A DNA stretch of 64,000 bases from Propionispira raffinosivorans DSM 20765 (lineage in GTDB: Bacteria > Bacillota > Negativicutes > Selenomonadales > Selenomonadaceae), in assembly GCF_000381065.1 (NCBI RefSeq), contig NZ_KB905847.1:1-64000 (forward strand), written 5' to 3'. A program made the position numbers and the translations under genes. Shown here in pieces: positions 25,471 to 34,652 of the stretch. Numbering within the stretch: the stretch's first letter is position 1; every line of letters starts with the position of its first letter. Below the pieces are notes generated by a model that worked only from the letters and a program-made list of their open reading frames with translations, ran no database searches and was not told the DNA's origin.

Positions 25471-25806
25471 ATGGCTGCTATTAAAAAATGTGCGAAACGG
25501 TTACGGATTTATATCGGTGAAACCGATCATTATGACCGCATTGTAAAAAAAGCCAAGGAGCTTGATATGGCAGGGGTTACGGTTTTTCGTGGGATTATGG
25601 GTTATGGTGAAAACAATCGGCAAATTCGGTCGGCAAAGTTGGTGGAGCTATCCTGTGATTTGCCAATTGTGATTGAAATTATCGACAGTGAGGAATATAT
25701 TGATAAATTCATGCCGCATTTGGATACGCTTGTGCAAAAAGGTATGATTACGATTGATGATGTTAAAGTTTTAAAATATGGGAAGCAACTTCCTGGGCAT
25801 GAATAA
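25471..25806 (+). CDS. DUF190 family protein of the fluoride operon
   Basis: The protein has 111 residues, with AGGAGGG before ATG 25471. RLRIYIGETDHYDRIVKKAK, GVTVFRGIMGYGEN and LPIVIEIIDSEEYIDKFMPH are the DUF190 signature, a PII-like ferredoxin fold often coupled to crcB. It is cytoplasmic and possibly a regulatory subunit of the fluoride channel. It ends two bases before the crcB ribosome binding site, so the two are one operon under the fluoride riboswitch. Confidence 0.88.
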   Translation: MAAIKKCAKRLRIYIGETDHYDRIVKKAKELDMAGVTVFRGIMGYGENNRQIRSAKLVELSCDLPIVIEIIDSEEYIDKFMPHLDTLVQKGMITIDDVKVLKYGKQLPGHE

Positions 25807-25820
25807 AGGTGGGGTCAGTG

Positions 25821-26204
25821 GTGTTTAGTATCGATCAGATTTTAATTGTTTTATTTGGCGGGGGCTGCGGTGCGGTGGCACGTTATGTTTTAACAACGTG
25901 GATTGCCAGTAAATATGGGGCATATTTTCCGTTTGGTACCTTGTTTGTTAATGTAGCGGGATGTTTTGTTATGGGCTTTTTTATGATGCTGACGACGGAT
26001 CGTTTTACAGTGTCGACCAATCTGAGACTTTTGGTTACGGTTGGATTTTTGGGTGGGTTAACAACGTTTTCTTCTTTTGGTTACGAAACGATGCAGTTTT
26101 TACGCGAGGGTGATTTAGTGAACGCGTTTATGAATATGGGAGCCAATTTATGTATCGGCTTACTTGCTCTGTGGCTGGGAATTCTCACGGCGAAGTTCAT
26201 ATGA
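25821..26204 (+). CDS. crcB: fluoride ion channel CrcB/Fluc
   Basis: The protein has 127 residues. GTG 25821 is best spaced from GGTGGGG; GTG 25809 and 25818 are in frame but poorly placed. Four helices carry the family marks GGGCGAVARY, FPFGTLFVNVAGCFVMGF and GFLGGLTTFSSFGYE, the last with the Phe/Ser/Thr residues of the pore. It acts as a dual-topology dimer exporting fluoride passively across the inner membrane. The riboswitch upstream confirms the ligand. Confidence 0.93.
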   Translation: MFSIDQILIVLFGGGCGAVARYVLTTWIASKYGAYFPFGTLFVNVAGCFVMGFFMMLTTDRFTVSTNLRLLVTVGFLGGLTTFSSFGYETMQFLREGDLVNAFMNMGANLCIGLLALWLGILTAKFI

Positions 26205-26328
26205 AGTTTTTTATAAATGAAGATACGCACTTGATTATCTTGCAGCATCGTAAAAGTTTTGCCAAAAACTTTTTTCTGTGCTAGAGTAAAGATTAGTTGA
26301 GAAAAACCACGTCGTAGGAGCGAATGAT

Positions 26329-27018
26329 ATGAAGTTGGAGATTTCAGAAAAGAAGAAGTATGAATCGATACGTGAATATGCTTTGCGAATCATGAATAAA
26401 AATTTGTTGAACATGAATCTCGCCCCCGGCATGGCTTTGTCAGAACAGGAAATAGCCAATGAACTGGAGATAAGCCGGACTCCTGTTAGGGAGGCGTTTA
26501 TTCGCTTGGCTCATGATAACTTATTGGATATTTTGCCGCAAAAGGGTACGTATGTAGCAAAGATAGATTTGGGACAGGTTGCTGAGTCTATTTTTTTGCG
26601 GGAAACAATGGAACATGCCATTATGCAAGCCGCTTGTAAAACTTTTTCGGGAAGTAGTCTGCAAAAATTGCAGTCTTGTTTGGATTTGCAGGAACTTTGT
26701 GTGAAAAGGGATGACTTTCCACGCTTTTTTGAAATGGATGGAACGTTTCATGGAATCATCTTTGCTGCGTGTGATAAAACTCGGATTTGGCAAATGATTG
26801 AGCAGATGAGTTTGAACTATAATAGAGTTCGCATGCTGAATTTGGTGAATGGGTATTATGAAATGCCAAAGCTGTTTGGTCAGCATGAGGATATTTTTAT
26901 GGCAATTGAGCAGTCCAATTGGGAAAAAGGCGAGAAAGTTATAGGCGAGCATATTAATAAAGTGTTAAAAGATACAGAAGATTTAAAAGAGAAATATCCA
27001 TTGTATTTCAAAGACTAA
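26329..27018 (+). CDS. GntR-family (FadR/FCD type) regulator of the uronate genes
   Basis: The protein has 229 residues. An N-terminal winged helix (SEQEIANELEISRTPVREAF, QKGTYVAKI) is followed by an FCD ligand domain with FLRETMEHAIMQAACKTF, FHGIIFAACD and GQHEDIFMAIEQSNWEKGEK, where the His residues coordinate a metal as in UxuR/ExuR relatives. It sits just upstream of uxuA on the same strand. The palindrome at 27287-27304 over the uxuA promoter is the likely operator. The effector is presumably a hexuronate intermediate. Confidence 0.87.
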   Translation: MKLEISEKKKYESIREYALRIMNKNLLNMNLAPGMALSEQEIANELEISRTPVREAFIRLAHDNLLDILPQKGTYVAKIDLGQVAESIFLRETMEHAIMQAACKTFSGSSLQKLQSCLDLQELCVKRDDFPRFFEMDGTFHGIIFAACDKTRIWQMIEQMSLNYNRVRMLNLVNGYYEMPKLFGQHEDIFMAIEQSNWEKGEKVIGEHINKVLKDTEDLKEKYPLYFKD

Positions 27019-27090
27019 GAGATAGTATCCCTTGCAGAATATTTATTTTGCCGGGGATATTTTTATATAAGAAATTAAAAGTATGGTGTG

Positions 27091-27176
27091 CTATATGGAG
27101 CGCATTAAAGAAATTACATCCAGTTTATCAGTCTGTCAGGAATAGTATATAAAAATAGTTAATGCAACTTATATAG
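27091..27176 (+). repeat. small dispersed repeat element (copy 1, complete)
   Basis: This 86-bp intergenic element is bounded by CTATATGGAGCGCATTAA and TTAATGCAACTTATATAG, which are imperfect inverted ends. The core reads ACATCCAG...GTCTGTCAGGAATAG. Related copies lie at 38325 (rearranged), 46205 (opposite orientation) and 57475 (one end only). Confidence 0.7.
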
Positions 27177-27275
27177 ATAAAAGTCAGATTATTTATAAAA
27201 CTTCAATATGTGGAGAGAATAGAAGAAAATTAAAGATAATAAATGGTAATTATAATAAAATGAATGAAAATAAAA

Positions 27276-27304
27276 TTGTTATTGAAATACTAGTATGGTA
27301 GTAT
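27276..27304 (+). promoter_or_regulatory. uxuA promoter with palindromic operator
   Basis: TTGTTA (27276-27281), 17 bases and TAGTAT (27299-27304) make a plausible promoter. The palindrome ATACTA-N6-TAGTAT (27287-27304) covers its spacer and -10, as expected for repression by the adjacent GntR protein. Confidence 0.5.
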
Positions 27305-27338
27305 ATCTATAACAATTATAGAGCTGGAGGAATTTAAA

Positions 27339-28418
27339 ATGAAGATGACATTCCGTTGGTATGGGAAAGATGAAGATAAAATTACATTGCAGCAAATTCG
27401 GCAAATTCCAGGTATGGATGGTGTTGTTGGTGCATTATTTGATGTGCCGGTAGGTGACGTTTGGCCGTTAGATAAAATTATGTGTCTTAAAAAAGAGATT
27501 GAAGATAATGGTCTTGCTTTTGAAACGGTAGAAAGTGTTAATGTACATGAAGATATTAAACTTGGGTTACCAAGCCGAGATAAATATCTTGAAAATTATA
27601 TTGAATCTTTAAAAAATCTTAGCAAAGCCGGCGTTACGGTTGTTTGTTATAATTTTATGCCGGTTTTTGATTGGACTCGTACGGAGCTTGCAAAACCGCT
27701 TTATGATGGGTCTACGGCATTAGCCTTTGACTATCATTTAATTGAGGGAAAAGATCCTCAGACGATGGTGAAAGAAATTCAGGCAAGTAGTAACGGGTTT
27801 TCTTTGCCTGGCTGGGAGCCGGAACGTTTGAAAGAATTGACGCATTTATTTGAGCAATACAGCGATGTTGATGAAGAAAAATTATTTGAAAATCTTGGCT
27901 ATTTTCTTAAAGCAGTTGTGCCATATGCAGAAAAATATGGGATTCAACTAGCGATCCATCCGGATGATCCACCTTGCAGCGTGTTTGGCTTACCGCGTAT
28001 TGTGACAAGCGAGAAGAATTTAGCACGTATTGTGGACTTGGTAGACAGCCCAAGCAATGCACTGACAATTTGCAGTGGGTCACTCGGCGCAAATCGGGAA
28101 AATGATATTCCACAAATTATTCGGCATTTTGGGAAAATGAATCGTTTAGCTTTTGCGCATATAAGAAATGTTCAAGTGCATGAACCATGGGTGTTTAATG
28201 AAGTTGCCCATAAATCAAAATTTGGTTCGCTTGATGTGTATGAAATGATGCGTGCCTTGTACGATGTTAATTTCACTGGACCAGTTCGTCCGGATCATGG
28301 CAGAATGATCTGGGGAGAGGTTGGACGCCCAGGTTATGGACTTTTTGATCGAGCACTTGGTGCGAACTATTTATGCGGCTTGTGGGATGCCATTTGTCGG
28401 GAAAATAGCAGAAAATAG
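27339..28418 (+). CDS. uxuA: mannonate dehydratase
   Basis: The protein has 359 residues, with GGAGG before ATG 27339. MKMTFRWYGKDEDKITLQQI RQIPG at the N-terminus, VCYNFMPVFDWTRT, LAIHPDDPP, ICSGSLGAN and RPDHGRMIWGE are signature stretches of UxuA, a TIM-barrel metal enzyme (His, Cys and Asp ligands) that dehydrates D-mannonate to 2-keto-3-deoxygluconate. It is cytoplasmic and a step of glucuronate breakdown. uxuB follows 18 bases later in the same operon. Confidence 0.95.
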   Translation: MKMTFRWYGKDEDKITLQQIRQIPGMDGVVGALFDVPVGDVWPLDKIMCLKKEIEDNGLAFETVESVNVHEDIKLGLPSRDKYLENYIESLKNLSKAGVTVVCYNFMPVFDWTRTELAKPLYDGSTALAFDYHLIEGKDPQTMVKEIQASSNGFSLPGWEPERLKELTHLFEQYSDVDEEKLFENLGYFLKAVVPYAEKYGIQLAIHPDDPPCSVFGLPRIVTSEKNLARIVDLVDSPSNALTICSGSLGANRENDIPQIIRHFGKMNRLAFAHIRNVQVHEPWVFNEVAHKSKFGSLDVYEMMRALYDVNFTGPVRPDHGRMIWGEVGRPGYGLFDRALGANYLCGLWDAICRENSRK

Positions 28419-28436
28419 TAGAAAGAAGGATATAAG

Positions 28437-30044
28437 ATGAAACTCAATGTGGAAAGTCTGCAGGATGCATTTACTTGGGAAAGTAAAGGGATAGCATTGC
28501 CAGAGTTTGATCGCAGCAAAATGCTGCAGGAAACCGCAAAAAATCCAAGCTGGCTGCATTTTGGACCGGGAAATATATTTCGTGCTTTTATTGCTTCCTT
28601 ACAGCAGAATTTGCTCAATCAAGGGGCTGTGAACACGGGAATCATAGTAGCCGCAACGAATACTCGCGAAATCATTGAAAGAATTTATCAGCCACATGAT
28701 AATTTGAACTTATTGGTTACATTGTATCCAGATCAGAGTATTCGCAAAACTGTAATTGGCAGCATTGCAGAAAGCTTGACTTGCCGTACGGAAGAAAAAG
28801 CTGACTGGAAGCGGCTGCAAGAAATTCTGCGTAATCCATCGCTTCAGATTATCAGTTTTACGATTACCGAAAAAGGGTACAAGGTTAAAACGAAGGACGG
28901 TACTTACTTACCTGATATTGCTGCAGATCTGGTAGCTGGACCCAAAGCACCGCAAAGCTTTTTAGCAAGGGTAGTTTCGTTACTCTATGAACGTTATATA
29001 GCAGGTGCTTGTCCAGTAACGCTTTTAAGTCTGGATAATTGTTCACAAAATGGTCTGGTTTTGAAAAATGCGGTACAAGAGATTGCTCAGGTTTGGGAAC
29101 AAACAGGTCTTGTCAAAGCAGGCTTTTTGGAATATCTAAGGCAACAAGTCGCTTATCCGTGCAGTATGATTGATAAAATAACACCGCGCCCGTCAGAAGC
29201 CATACAAAAAGAACTTTTGGAAGACGGATTTACGGATATGGAGTTTATTTCTAGCCAACGTGGTGGCTGTTATGCTCCTTTTGTCAATGCGGAAAAGACC
29301 GAATATTTGGTCGTAGAAGATACATTCCTTAATGGAAGGCCGCCTCTCGAAAAAGCTGGTGTGATTTTCACGAACCGCCAGACGGTTGATTGTGTGGAAA
29401 AAATGAAGGTTTGTACGTGTTTGAATCCACTGCATACAGCATTGGCGGTTTTTGGTTGTTTGTTAGGTTATACATTAATTGCCGATGAAATGAAAAATCC
29501 GTTGCTCTATAAGCTTGTTGAAAACATTGGTTATCAAGAAGGTATGAAAGTTGTCGCTGACCCAGGGGTATTAAATCCACAAGATTTTATACGGGAATGT
29601 TTGACAGAACGTTTTCCAAATCCCGCAATACCGGATACGCCACAGCGTATAGCTTGTGATACTTCACAAAAACTTGGCATTCGATTTGGTGAAACGATTA
29701 AAGCGTACCAAAAATCACCAGACTTAGATGTGAGCACGCTTACCTACATTCCGTTGACGATTGCGGGCTGGTGTCGTTATTTGCTGGGCCTTGATGATTC
29801 TGGCAATCCATTTACGGTGAGTCCCGATCCATTATTGGCAGAGCTGCAGGGTCATTTGACCGATGTACATTTTGGTTCAAACATCGATGTCCATGCTGCA
29901 TTAAAACCGATTCTCAGCGATTCAACTATTTTTGGGTTGAATTTATATAAAATTGGGCTAGGGGATCGGATTGAAGTCTATTTTAAAGAAATGATTACTG
30001 GACCGGAAGCTGTTCAGAAAACTTTGCAAAAATATTTAGGCTGA
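28437..30044 (+). CDS. uxuB: D-mannonate oxidoreductase (fructuronate reductase)
   Basis: The protein has 535 residues of the long-chain mannitol dehydrogenase family. An N-terminal WLHFGPGNIFRAFIASLQQN nucleotide-binding segment and VTLLSLDNCSQNG, CSMIDKITPRP and CLNPLHTALAVFGC catalytic-domain motifs (with the conserved Lys of the DKITPRP region) identify it. It interconverts D-fructuronate and D-mannonate with NAD(H), feeding UxuA. It is coupled to uxuA with 18 bases between. Imperfect hairpin AGATCTGAAA...TTTCAGGTCT (30049-30089) lies behind it without a clear T run. Confidence 0.93.
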   Translation: MKLNVESLQDAFTWESKGIALPEFDRSKMLQETAKNPSWLHFGPGNIFRAFIASLQQNLLNQGAVNTGIIVAATNTREIIERIYQPHDNLNLLVTLYPDQSIRKTVIGSIAESLTCRTEEKADWKRLQEILRNPSLQIISFTITEKGYKVKTKDGTYLPDIAADLVAGPKAPQSFLARVVSLLYERYIAGACPVTLLSLDNCSQNGLVLKNAVQEIAQVWEQTGLVKAGFLEYLRQQVAYPCSMIDKITPRPSEAIQKELLEDGFTDMEFISSQRGGCYAPFVNAEKTEYLVVEDTFLNGRPPLEKAGVIFTNRQTVDCVEKMKVCTCLNPLHTALAVFGCLLGYTLIADEMKNPLLYKLVENIGYQEGMKVVADPGVLNPQDFIRECLTERFPNPAIPDTPQRIACDTSQKLGIRFGETIKAYQKSPDLDVSTLTYIPLTIAGWCRYLLGLDDSGNPFTVSPDPLLAELQGHLTDVHFGSNIDVHAALKPILSDSTIFGLNLYKIGLGDRIEVYFKEMITGPEAVQKTLQKYLG

Positions 30045-30175
30045 AACGTGAGATCTGAAAGGGTGCTATGAAAGTTCCATTTCAGGTCTTACCATTTAAA
30101 CGTATTACAGAAATAATTATCAGAATATATAAAAAATACAAGCGACTTTCAATTTAGAATATAGGAGGAATTCAT

Positions 30176-31966
30176 ATGACTGCGAAAAACAGAAAAATTA
30201 CAATTCCGATTGGCATTGGCTATGGATTAACTGATTTAATGGGTGGCGGTGCATTTACCATTATCGGGGCATGGATGCTTTTCTTTTATACAACCTATGC
30301 AGGCTTAACACCGGTTCAGGCGGCTTCCATAGTCGGAATTGCTCGGATCGTTGATGCGGTTGTCAGCCTGGCGATTGGCAGTATATCCGATAACTTTTTC
30401 AAGAATAGCCTGGGCAAACGGTTCGGACGCCGCCGGTTTTTCTTACTGATTGGGTCACCCCTTATGCTGGTTTATGCTTTGCTTTGGCTTACCGGCATGA
30501 GTTATTGGTATTATCTAACCTGTTATTTAGCTTTTGAAATTATTGCGGCGATGGTATTGATACCTTGGGAAACTTTACCATCAGAGATGACAACCGATTT
30601 TAATTCTCGGACCAAGCTGTCGACCTGTCGTATGTTTATATCCTCTACGGGTGTTTTTTTAGCTACGTTTGTTCCATCCATCTTAATTCGTTATTTTGGT
30701 GAAAATAATGCGTATGCCTATACGTTAAATGGTACGATCTTTGCGGTATTGTTTGCTATCTGTCTCTTTATTAGCTATAAAGTGACTTGGGAAAGAGATC
30801 TTACTGCGAAAATGAAAGAAGAACTTCTTCAAGCTGAAGTGCCACAAAGTTTTGCGCAAAGGTGTTCAAGTATTGTCTATATTGCCCAAGAATATTGGTC
30901 TACTTTGAAGGTTAAAGCTTTTCGTCAGCATTTATTGATCTATATTTGTTCTTTTACGGGAAAAGATGTTTTTAATACAATCTTTATTTTCTTTGCTGTA
31001 TTTTGTCTGGATCTTCCATCAGCAAATGCCGCAGATATACTTTCACTTAGTCTTATTGGAATACCGACAACAATTGCGGGTGGTTTCTTAATGATTAAAT
31101 TTGGTCCGCGCAATTTGTTTAAAATTTCGTATATAACAATGATTGCCTGCTTGTTTGGCTTTTTTGCCGTATATCTGTATGATCCCGCTTCAAAATTAGC
31201 TATTTTATATGCACTTGGTTTTTTCTATCAAATTGGCCGCCAGCTTCTCGAATTTACACCCTGGAATGTTTTTCCTTTTATTCCGGATGTAGATGAAATT
31301 ATATCACAGAAAAGAAGAGAAGGTTTGTTTGCGGCGGTCATGACCTTTGCCAGAAAAACTACAGTAGCAATTGCTACCATTATTGTAGGTTTTGTTATGC
31401 AGGAAGGCGGTTTTGTTAAAGGGCAGTTGGTTCAGTCACCAGAAGCGATTCATACGATTGCGAATACATTATTGATTGGAACAGCTGGTCTGATTGGTAT
31501 TGCCTTGTATTTTGCTTGGCACTTTAAGCTAAATAAACAGACCCATGCTGTGTTGATTCAAGAAATTGATCGTTTAAAAGCTGGGGGAAGTAAAGCGGAT
31601 GTCAGTATTGAAGCAAGGGCGATTACAGAAGAGTTAACAGGGTATAAATATGAAGAACTTTGGAGTCAGCCAAATGAAGTAGAATATCCACAAGGAGTGG
31701 AAGCGGATCAACTGGTTTTGGCAAATGCAATTTTGAAAAATGTTGGTGGTGCCTATAATATCGATTATTATACATATTGCGCTACCCGTCTCAGAATTAC
31801 ATTATCCGATAATACAGCGGCAAACTGCGAAGTTTTAAAAAATTTAGATGGTGTTAAAGATGCTGTTATCGTTGGTGAACAGCTCCAAGTAGCCTTGGAG
31901 AAAAAAGTAAATCGTGCTTATAATGCTTTACAAAGCGTAATTGGCATAAAAAATAAAAAGAAATAA
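30176..31966 (+). CDS. GPH-type sugar symporter fused to a PTS EIIB domain
   Basis: The protein has 596 residues, with AGGAGG before ATG 30176. Residues ~10-465 form a glycoside-pentoside-hexuronide:cation symporter with 12 helices (GYGLTDLMGGGAF, GSISDNFFKNSLGKRFGRRR, ETLPSEMTTDFNSRT). Residues ~510-585 are a glucose-type EIIB domain: NAILKNVGGAYNIDYYTYCA then TRLRITL, with phospho-acceptor Cys535 in CATRLR. LacS of streptococci carries EIIA in the equivalent place; an EIIB tail is unusual. PTS phosphorylation probably tunes transport. Context points to hexuronide or an alpha-glycoside as substrate. Confidence 0.85.
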   Translation: MTAKNRKITIPIGIGYGLTDLMGGGAFTIIGAWMLFFYTTYAGLTPVQAASIVGIARIVDAVVSLAIGSISDNFFKNSLGKRFGRRRFFLLIGSPLMLVYALLWLTGMSYWYYLTCYLAFEIIAAMVLIPWETLPSEMTTDFNSRTKLSTCRMFISSTGVFLATFVPSILIRYFGENNAYAYTLNGTIFAVLFAICLFISYKVTWERDLTAKMKEELLQAEVPQSFAQRCSSIVYIAQEYWSTLKVKAFRQHLLIYICSFTGKDVFNTIFIFFAVFCLDLPSANAADILSLSLIGIPTTIAGGFLMIKFGPRNLFKISYITMIACLFGFFAVYLYDPASKLAILYALGFFYQIGRQLLEFTPWNVFPFIPDVDEIISQKRREGLFAAVMTFARKTTVAIATIIVGFVMQEGGFVKGQLVQSPEAIHTIANTLLIGTAGLIGIALYFAWHFKLNKQTHAVLIQEIDRLKAGGSKADVSIEARAITEELTGYKYEELWSQPNEVEYPQGVEADQLVLANAILKNVGGAYNIDYYTYCATRLRITLSDNTAANCEVLKNLDGVKDAVIVGEQLQVALEKKVNRAYNALQSVIGIKNKKK

Positions 31967-31983
31967 CTGTCTGGGAGTATTGC

Positions 31984-32013
31984 ATTTGAAGCGGTTATGA
32001 AACCGCTTCAAAT
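31984..32013 (+). terminator. hairpin between symporter and GH31 gene
   Basis: TTTGAAGCGGTT and AACCGCTTCAAA form a perfect 12-bp stem with a 4-base loop but only a weak T tail. It may be a partial terminator or an mRNA-stability element. Confidence 0.5.
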
Positions 32014-32060
32014 TCATTTTATCCGTTCATGAATTTTTATGTTAAAGGAGTGCTGCTGCT

Positions 32061-34571
32061 TTGATTTGTGCAACAAAAGTTACAAACAGCAAAAAAATCG
32101 AAAATGGTTATTTGATAGAAACGGATGGACCATTTATAAAGCTTATTTTTTTAACGAAAGATATTATTAGAATAAGGACATCATTTGATAAAAAATTTAT
32201 TGAAGAATCTTATGTACTAACTTTAACCGCCTGGGAAGATCGATTTGATAACTTTCTAGGCAAAGAAAGAAAACGCATCAAAGCGATTGATGTTTCCTAT
32301 ACGGAAGATAAACAAAAAATGATCTTTAAAACGAGCAGTTTAATACTCGAGTTATATAAAGAACCATTTGGCTTCAAATTGTATGATCATACGAAAGTGC
32401 TGTTGTATTCCGATTTGATAGGCAGATCTTTTGTCAAAGACCAGTTAGGCAGAAGATATCATTATAATGCGATTGATTTAGATGAAGATCATTTTTATGG
32501 GTTTGGTGAAAAAACGGGAAACTTAGATAAAAAAGGACAGCGGATGATGATGAGTCCTAAAGATGCGATTGGACATGATCCTGAAAATGGCGATCCTTTG
32601 TACAAACATATTCCGTTTTATATTCGCATCAATGAAACCAGCAAAAAGGCAGTGGGGCTGTTTTACCATAACTCATATGATGCCGTTTTTGATATGGGTC
32701 GTGAAATTAGTGGTTATTGGCCACGCTATAGTTATTATATGACAGATGGTGGTGATATTGATTTATTCTTGATTCATGGACCAAAAGTTAAAGATGTAGT
32801 GACGAAATATACAGATTTAACAGGTAAGCAAGCGTTTCCACCTAAGCAATCATTAGGGTATACGGCTTCGACCATGTATTATGCTGAGTTAAAAGAAAAC
32901 TGTGATCAAGAAATTTACAACGTGATTGATAAACATAGCAAAGAGGACATACCAATTGATAATTTTTGGCTGGCATCAGGATATTCGTCTGGTGAAGAAG
33001 ATAATTTACGTTATACCTTTAACTGGAATCATAAAAAATTTCCTAGCGTAAATGAATTTTTTCGAAGTATGAATGATAAGGGAATTAATGTTATACCAAA
33101 CTTAAAACCGGGTGTACTAAAAAACCATCCTTATGCTACATATTATGAAGAACAGTCGGCTTTTATTAAAGATGCAGACAATAAAGAAGACTGCTTGGGA
33201 AACTGGTGGGGTGGACTCGGGAAATTTATTGATTTTAGCAAACCAAGCGGTAGAAATGCATGGAAGAAATTGCTAAAGGAAAACATTTTGACAAAGGGAA
33301 CCAGTACCGTATGGAACGATAATTGTGAATATGATGGAATTACGAATAAAGAAGCTATTTGTGATTTTGATGGCGGCTTAGGGACTATGGCGCAGCTGAA
33401 AAGTTTGCAGAGTAATTTAATGGCACATGCTGGCCGAGAGGCAATTGCCGAAGTCTATCCAGAGGCTCGTCCTTATATCATTAGCCGAGCCGGGTTTGCC
33501 GGGATTCAAAGATATGCACAAACTTGGGCAGGCGATAATTTGACAGATTGGCGTACGCCTAAGTTTAATATAAATACAATTATCGGTATGGGCCTGTCTG
33601 GTGTAGCGAATAATGGGTGTGATATTGGCGGCTTTGCGGGAAAAGCACCTGAGGCTGAACTATTATTACGCTGGATTCAAAACGGCATTTTTCAACCTAG
33701 ATTTGTTATAAATTCGGCAAATAATGATAATACAGTGACGGAACCATGGATGTATGCTGAAAATATTGAATTCGTCAGAGCAGCCTATAAATTAAGATAT
33801 AAATTATTGCCATATATGTACTCCTTAATGTATGAAGCTTGCAGTGAAGGTACACCGATTATTAGACCGTTGTTTTTGGAATTTCAAGACGATACAAGAT
33901 GTTTGACGGATGATAACTTTACGTTTATGTTTGGATCCAGCATATTAGTAGCGAATGTTTTTGATAAGGGGGCTGTATCCAGAAAGTTATACTTGCCGGC
34001 CGGATCAGCTTGGTATTACTGGGAAACAATGGAGAAATTTGATGGTGGTCAAGAGATTGAAATACCGATATCTTTAGCATCAATTCCAATGTTTTTTCGA
34101 GATACTGCTATTGTGCCAATGACCGAGGACATATCAAATATCAGTAAAGATCAAGTTGAAAAATTAGAATTGGTTATTGCGACGGATAGGGACAGCAAAT
34201 TTACATTTTATGAAGATGATGGAAAAACGAATGAATATTTAAATGGTACATATTTAAAAACTATGATTACGGTAAAAAATAAAATAAGATCAGAAATTAT
34301 TTTTCACAAAGAGGGTAAATTTGTTTCAAGTATTGAAAGCATATTTTTACAGGTAATTAATAAAGAAAAAGGGGCTTATTGGGTTACTGTTAATGAGAAG
34401 CAGCTAAAACAGTATTTACATGTTGATACCTTCGCCAAAGCAGTTGAAGGGTGGCATTATAATCCTTCAAGGGGAGTTGTATGCATAAAATATAAAAATA
34501 TTCCAATTGATTACAAAGTCGTGGTCAGTTTTGAAAAATTCGATTTAATTGGCATGGAAGATGAATTGTAA
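32061..34571 (+). CDS. glycoside hydrolase family 31 (alpha-glucosidase-like), copy 1
   Basis: The protein has 836 residues. TTG 32061 lies ten bases behind AAAGGAG. The GH31 layout is an N-terminal beta-sandwich (1-230), a TIM barrel with nucleophile Asp in STVWNDNCEYDG and acid/base Asp in YAQTWAGDNLTDW, and C-terminal beta domains (FEDDGKTN-type YEDDGKTNEYLNG). There is no signal peptide, so it is intracellular. It hydrolyses alpha-linked glycosides brought in by the symporter upstream. It shares long identical stretches with the next gene, so the two are a tandem duplicate. Confidence 0.9.
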   Translation: MICATKVTNSKKIENGYLIETDGPFIKLIFLTKDIIRIRTSFDKKFIEESYVLTLTAWEDRFDNFLGKERKRIKAIDVSYTEDKQKMIFKTSSLILELYKEPFGFKLYDHTKVLLYSDLIGRSFVKDQLGRRYHYNAIDLDEDHFYGFGEKTGNLDKKGQRMMMSPKDAIGHDPENGDPLYKHIPFYIRINETSKKAVGLFYHNSYDAVFDMGREISGYWPRYSYYMTDGGDIDLFLIHGPKVKDVVTKYTDLTGKQAFPPKQSLGYTASTMYYAELKENCDQEIYNVIDKHSKEDIPIDNFWLASGYSSGEEDNLRYTFNWNHKKFPSVNEFFRSMNDKGINVIPNLKPGVLKNHPYATYYEEQSAFIKDADNKEDCLGNWWGGLGKFIDFSKPSGRNAWKKLLKENILTKGTSTVWNDNCEYDGITNKEAICDFDGGLGTMAQLKSLQSNLMAHAGREAIAEVYPEARPYIISRAGFAGIQRYAQTWAGDNLTDWRTPKFNINTIIGMGLSGVANNGCDIGGFAGKAPEAELLLRWIQNGIFQPRFVINSANNDNTVTEPWMYAENIEFVRAAYKLRYKLLPYMYSLMYEACSEGTPIIRPLFLEFQDDTRCLTDDNFTFMFGSSILVANVFDKGAVSRKLYLPAGSAWYYWETMEKFDGGQEIEIPISLASIPMFFRDTAIVPMTEDISNISKDQVEKLELVIATDRDSKFTFYEDDGKTNEYLNGTYLKTMITVKNKIRSEIIFHKEGKFVSSIESIFLQVINKEKGAYWVTVNEKQLKQYLHVDTFAKAVEGWHYNPSRGVVCIKYKNIPIDYKVVVSFEKFDLIGMEDEL

Positions 34572-34652
34572 ATATATGATATTGCATGAATTAAAAATTG
34601 CGACAGCTAGGGGTATTATACAAAATAAAGATTATCGAGGGAGGCCTTGCTT

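Noticed and set aside
31984-32013. Riboswitch-like element before GH31
   Set aside because: Only a simple perfect hairpin is present without conserved aptamer sequence.
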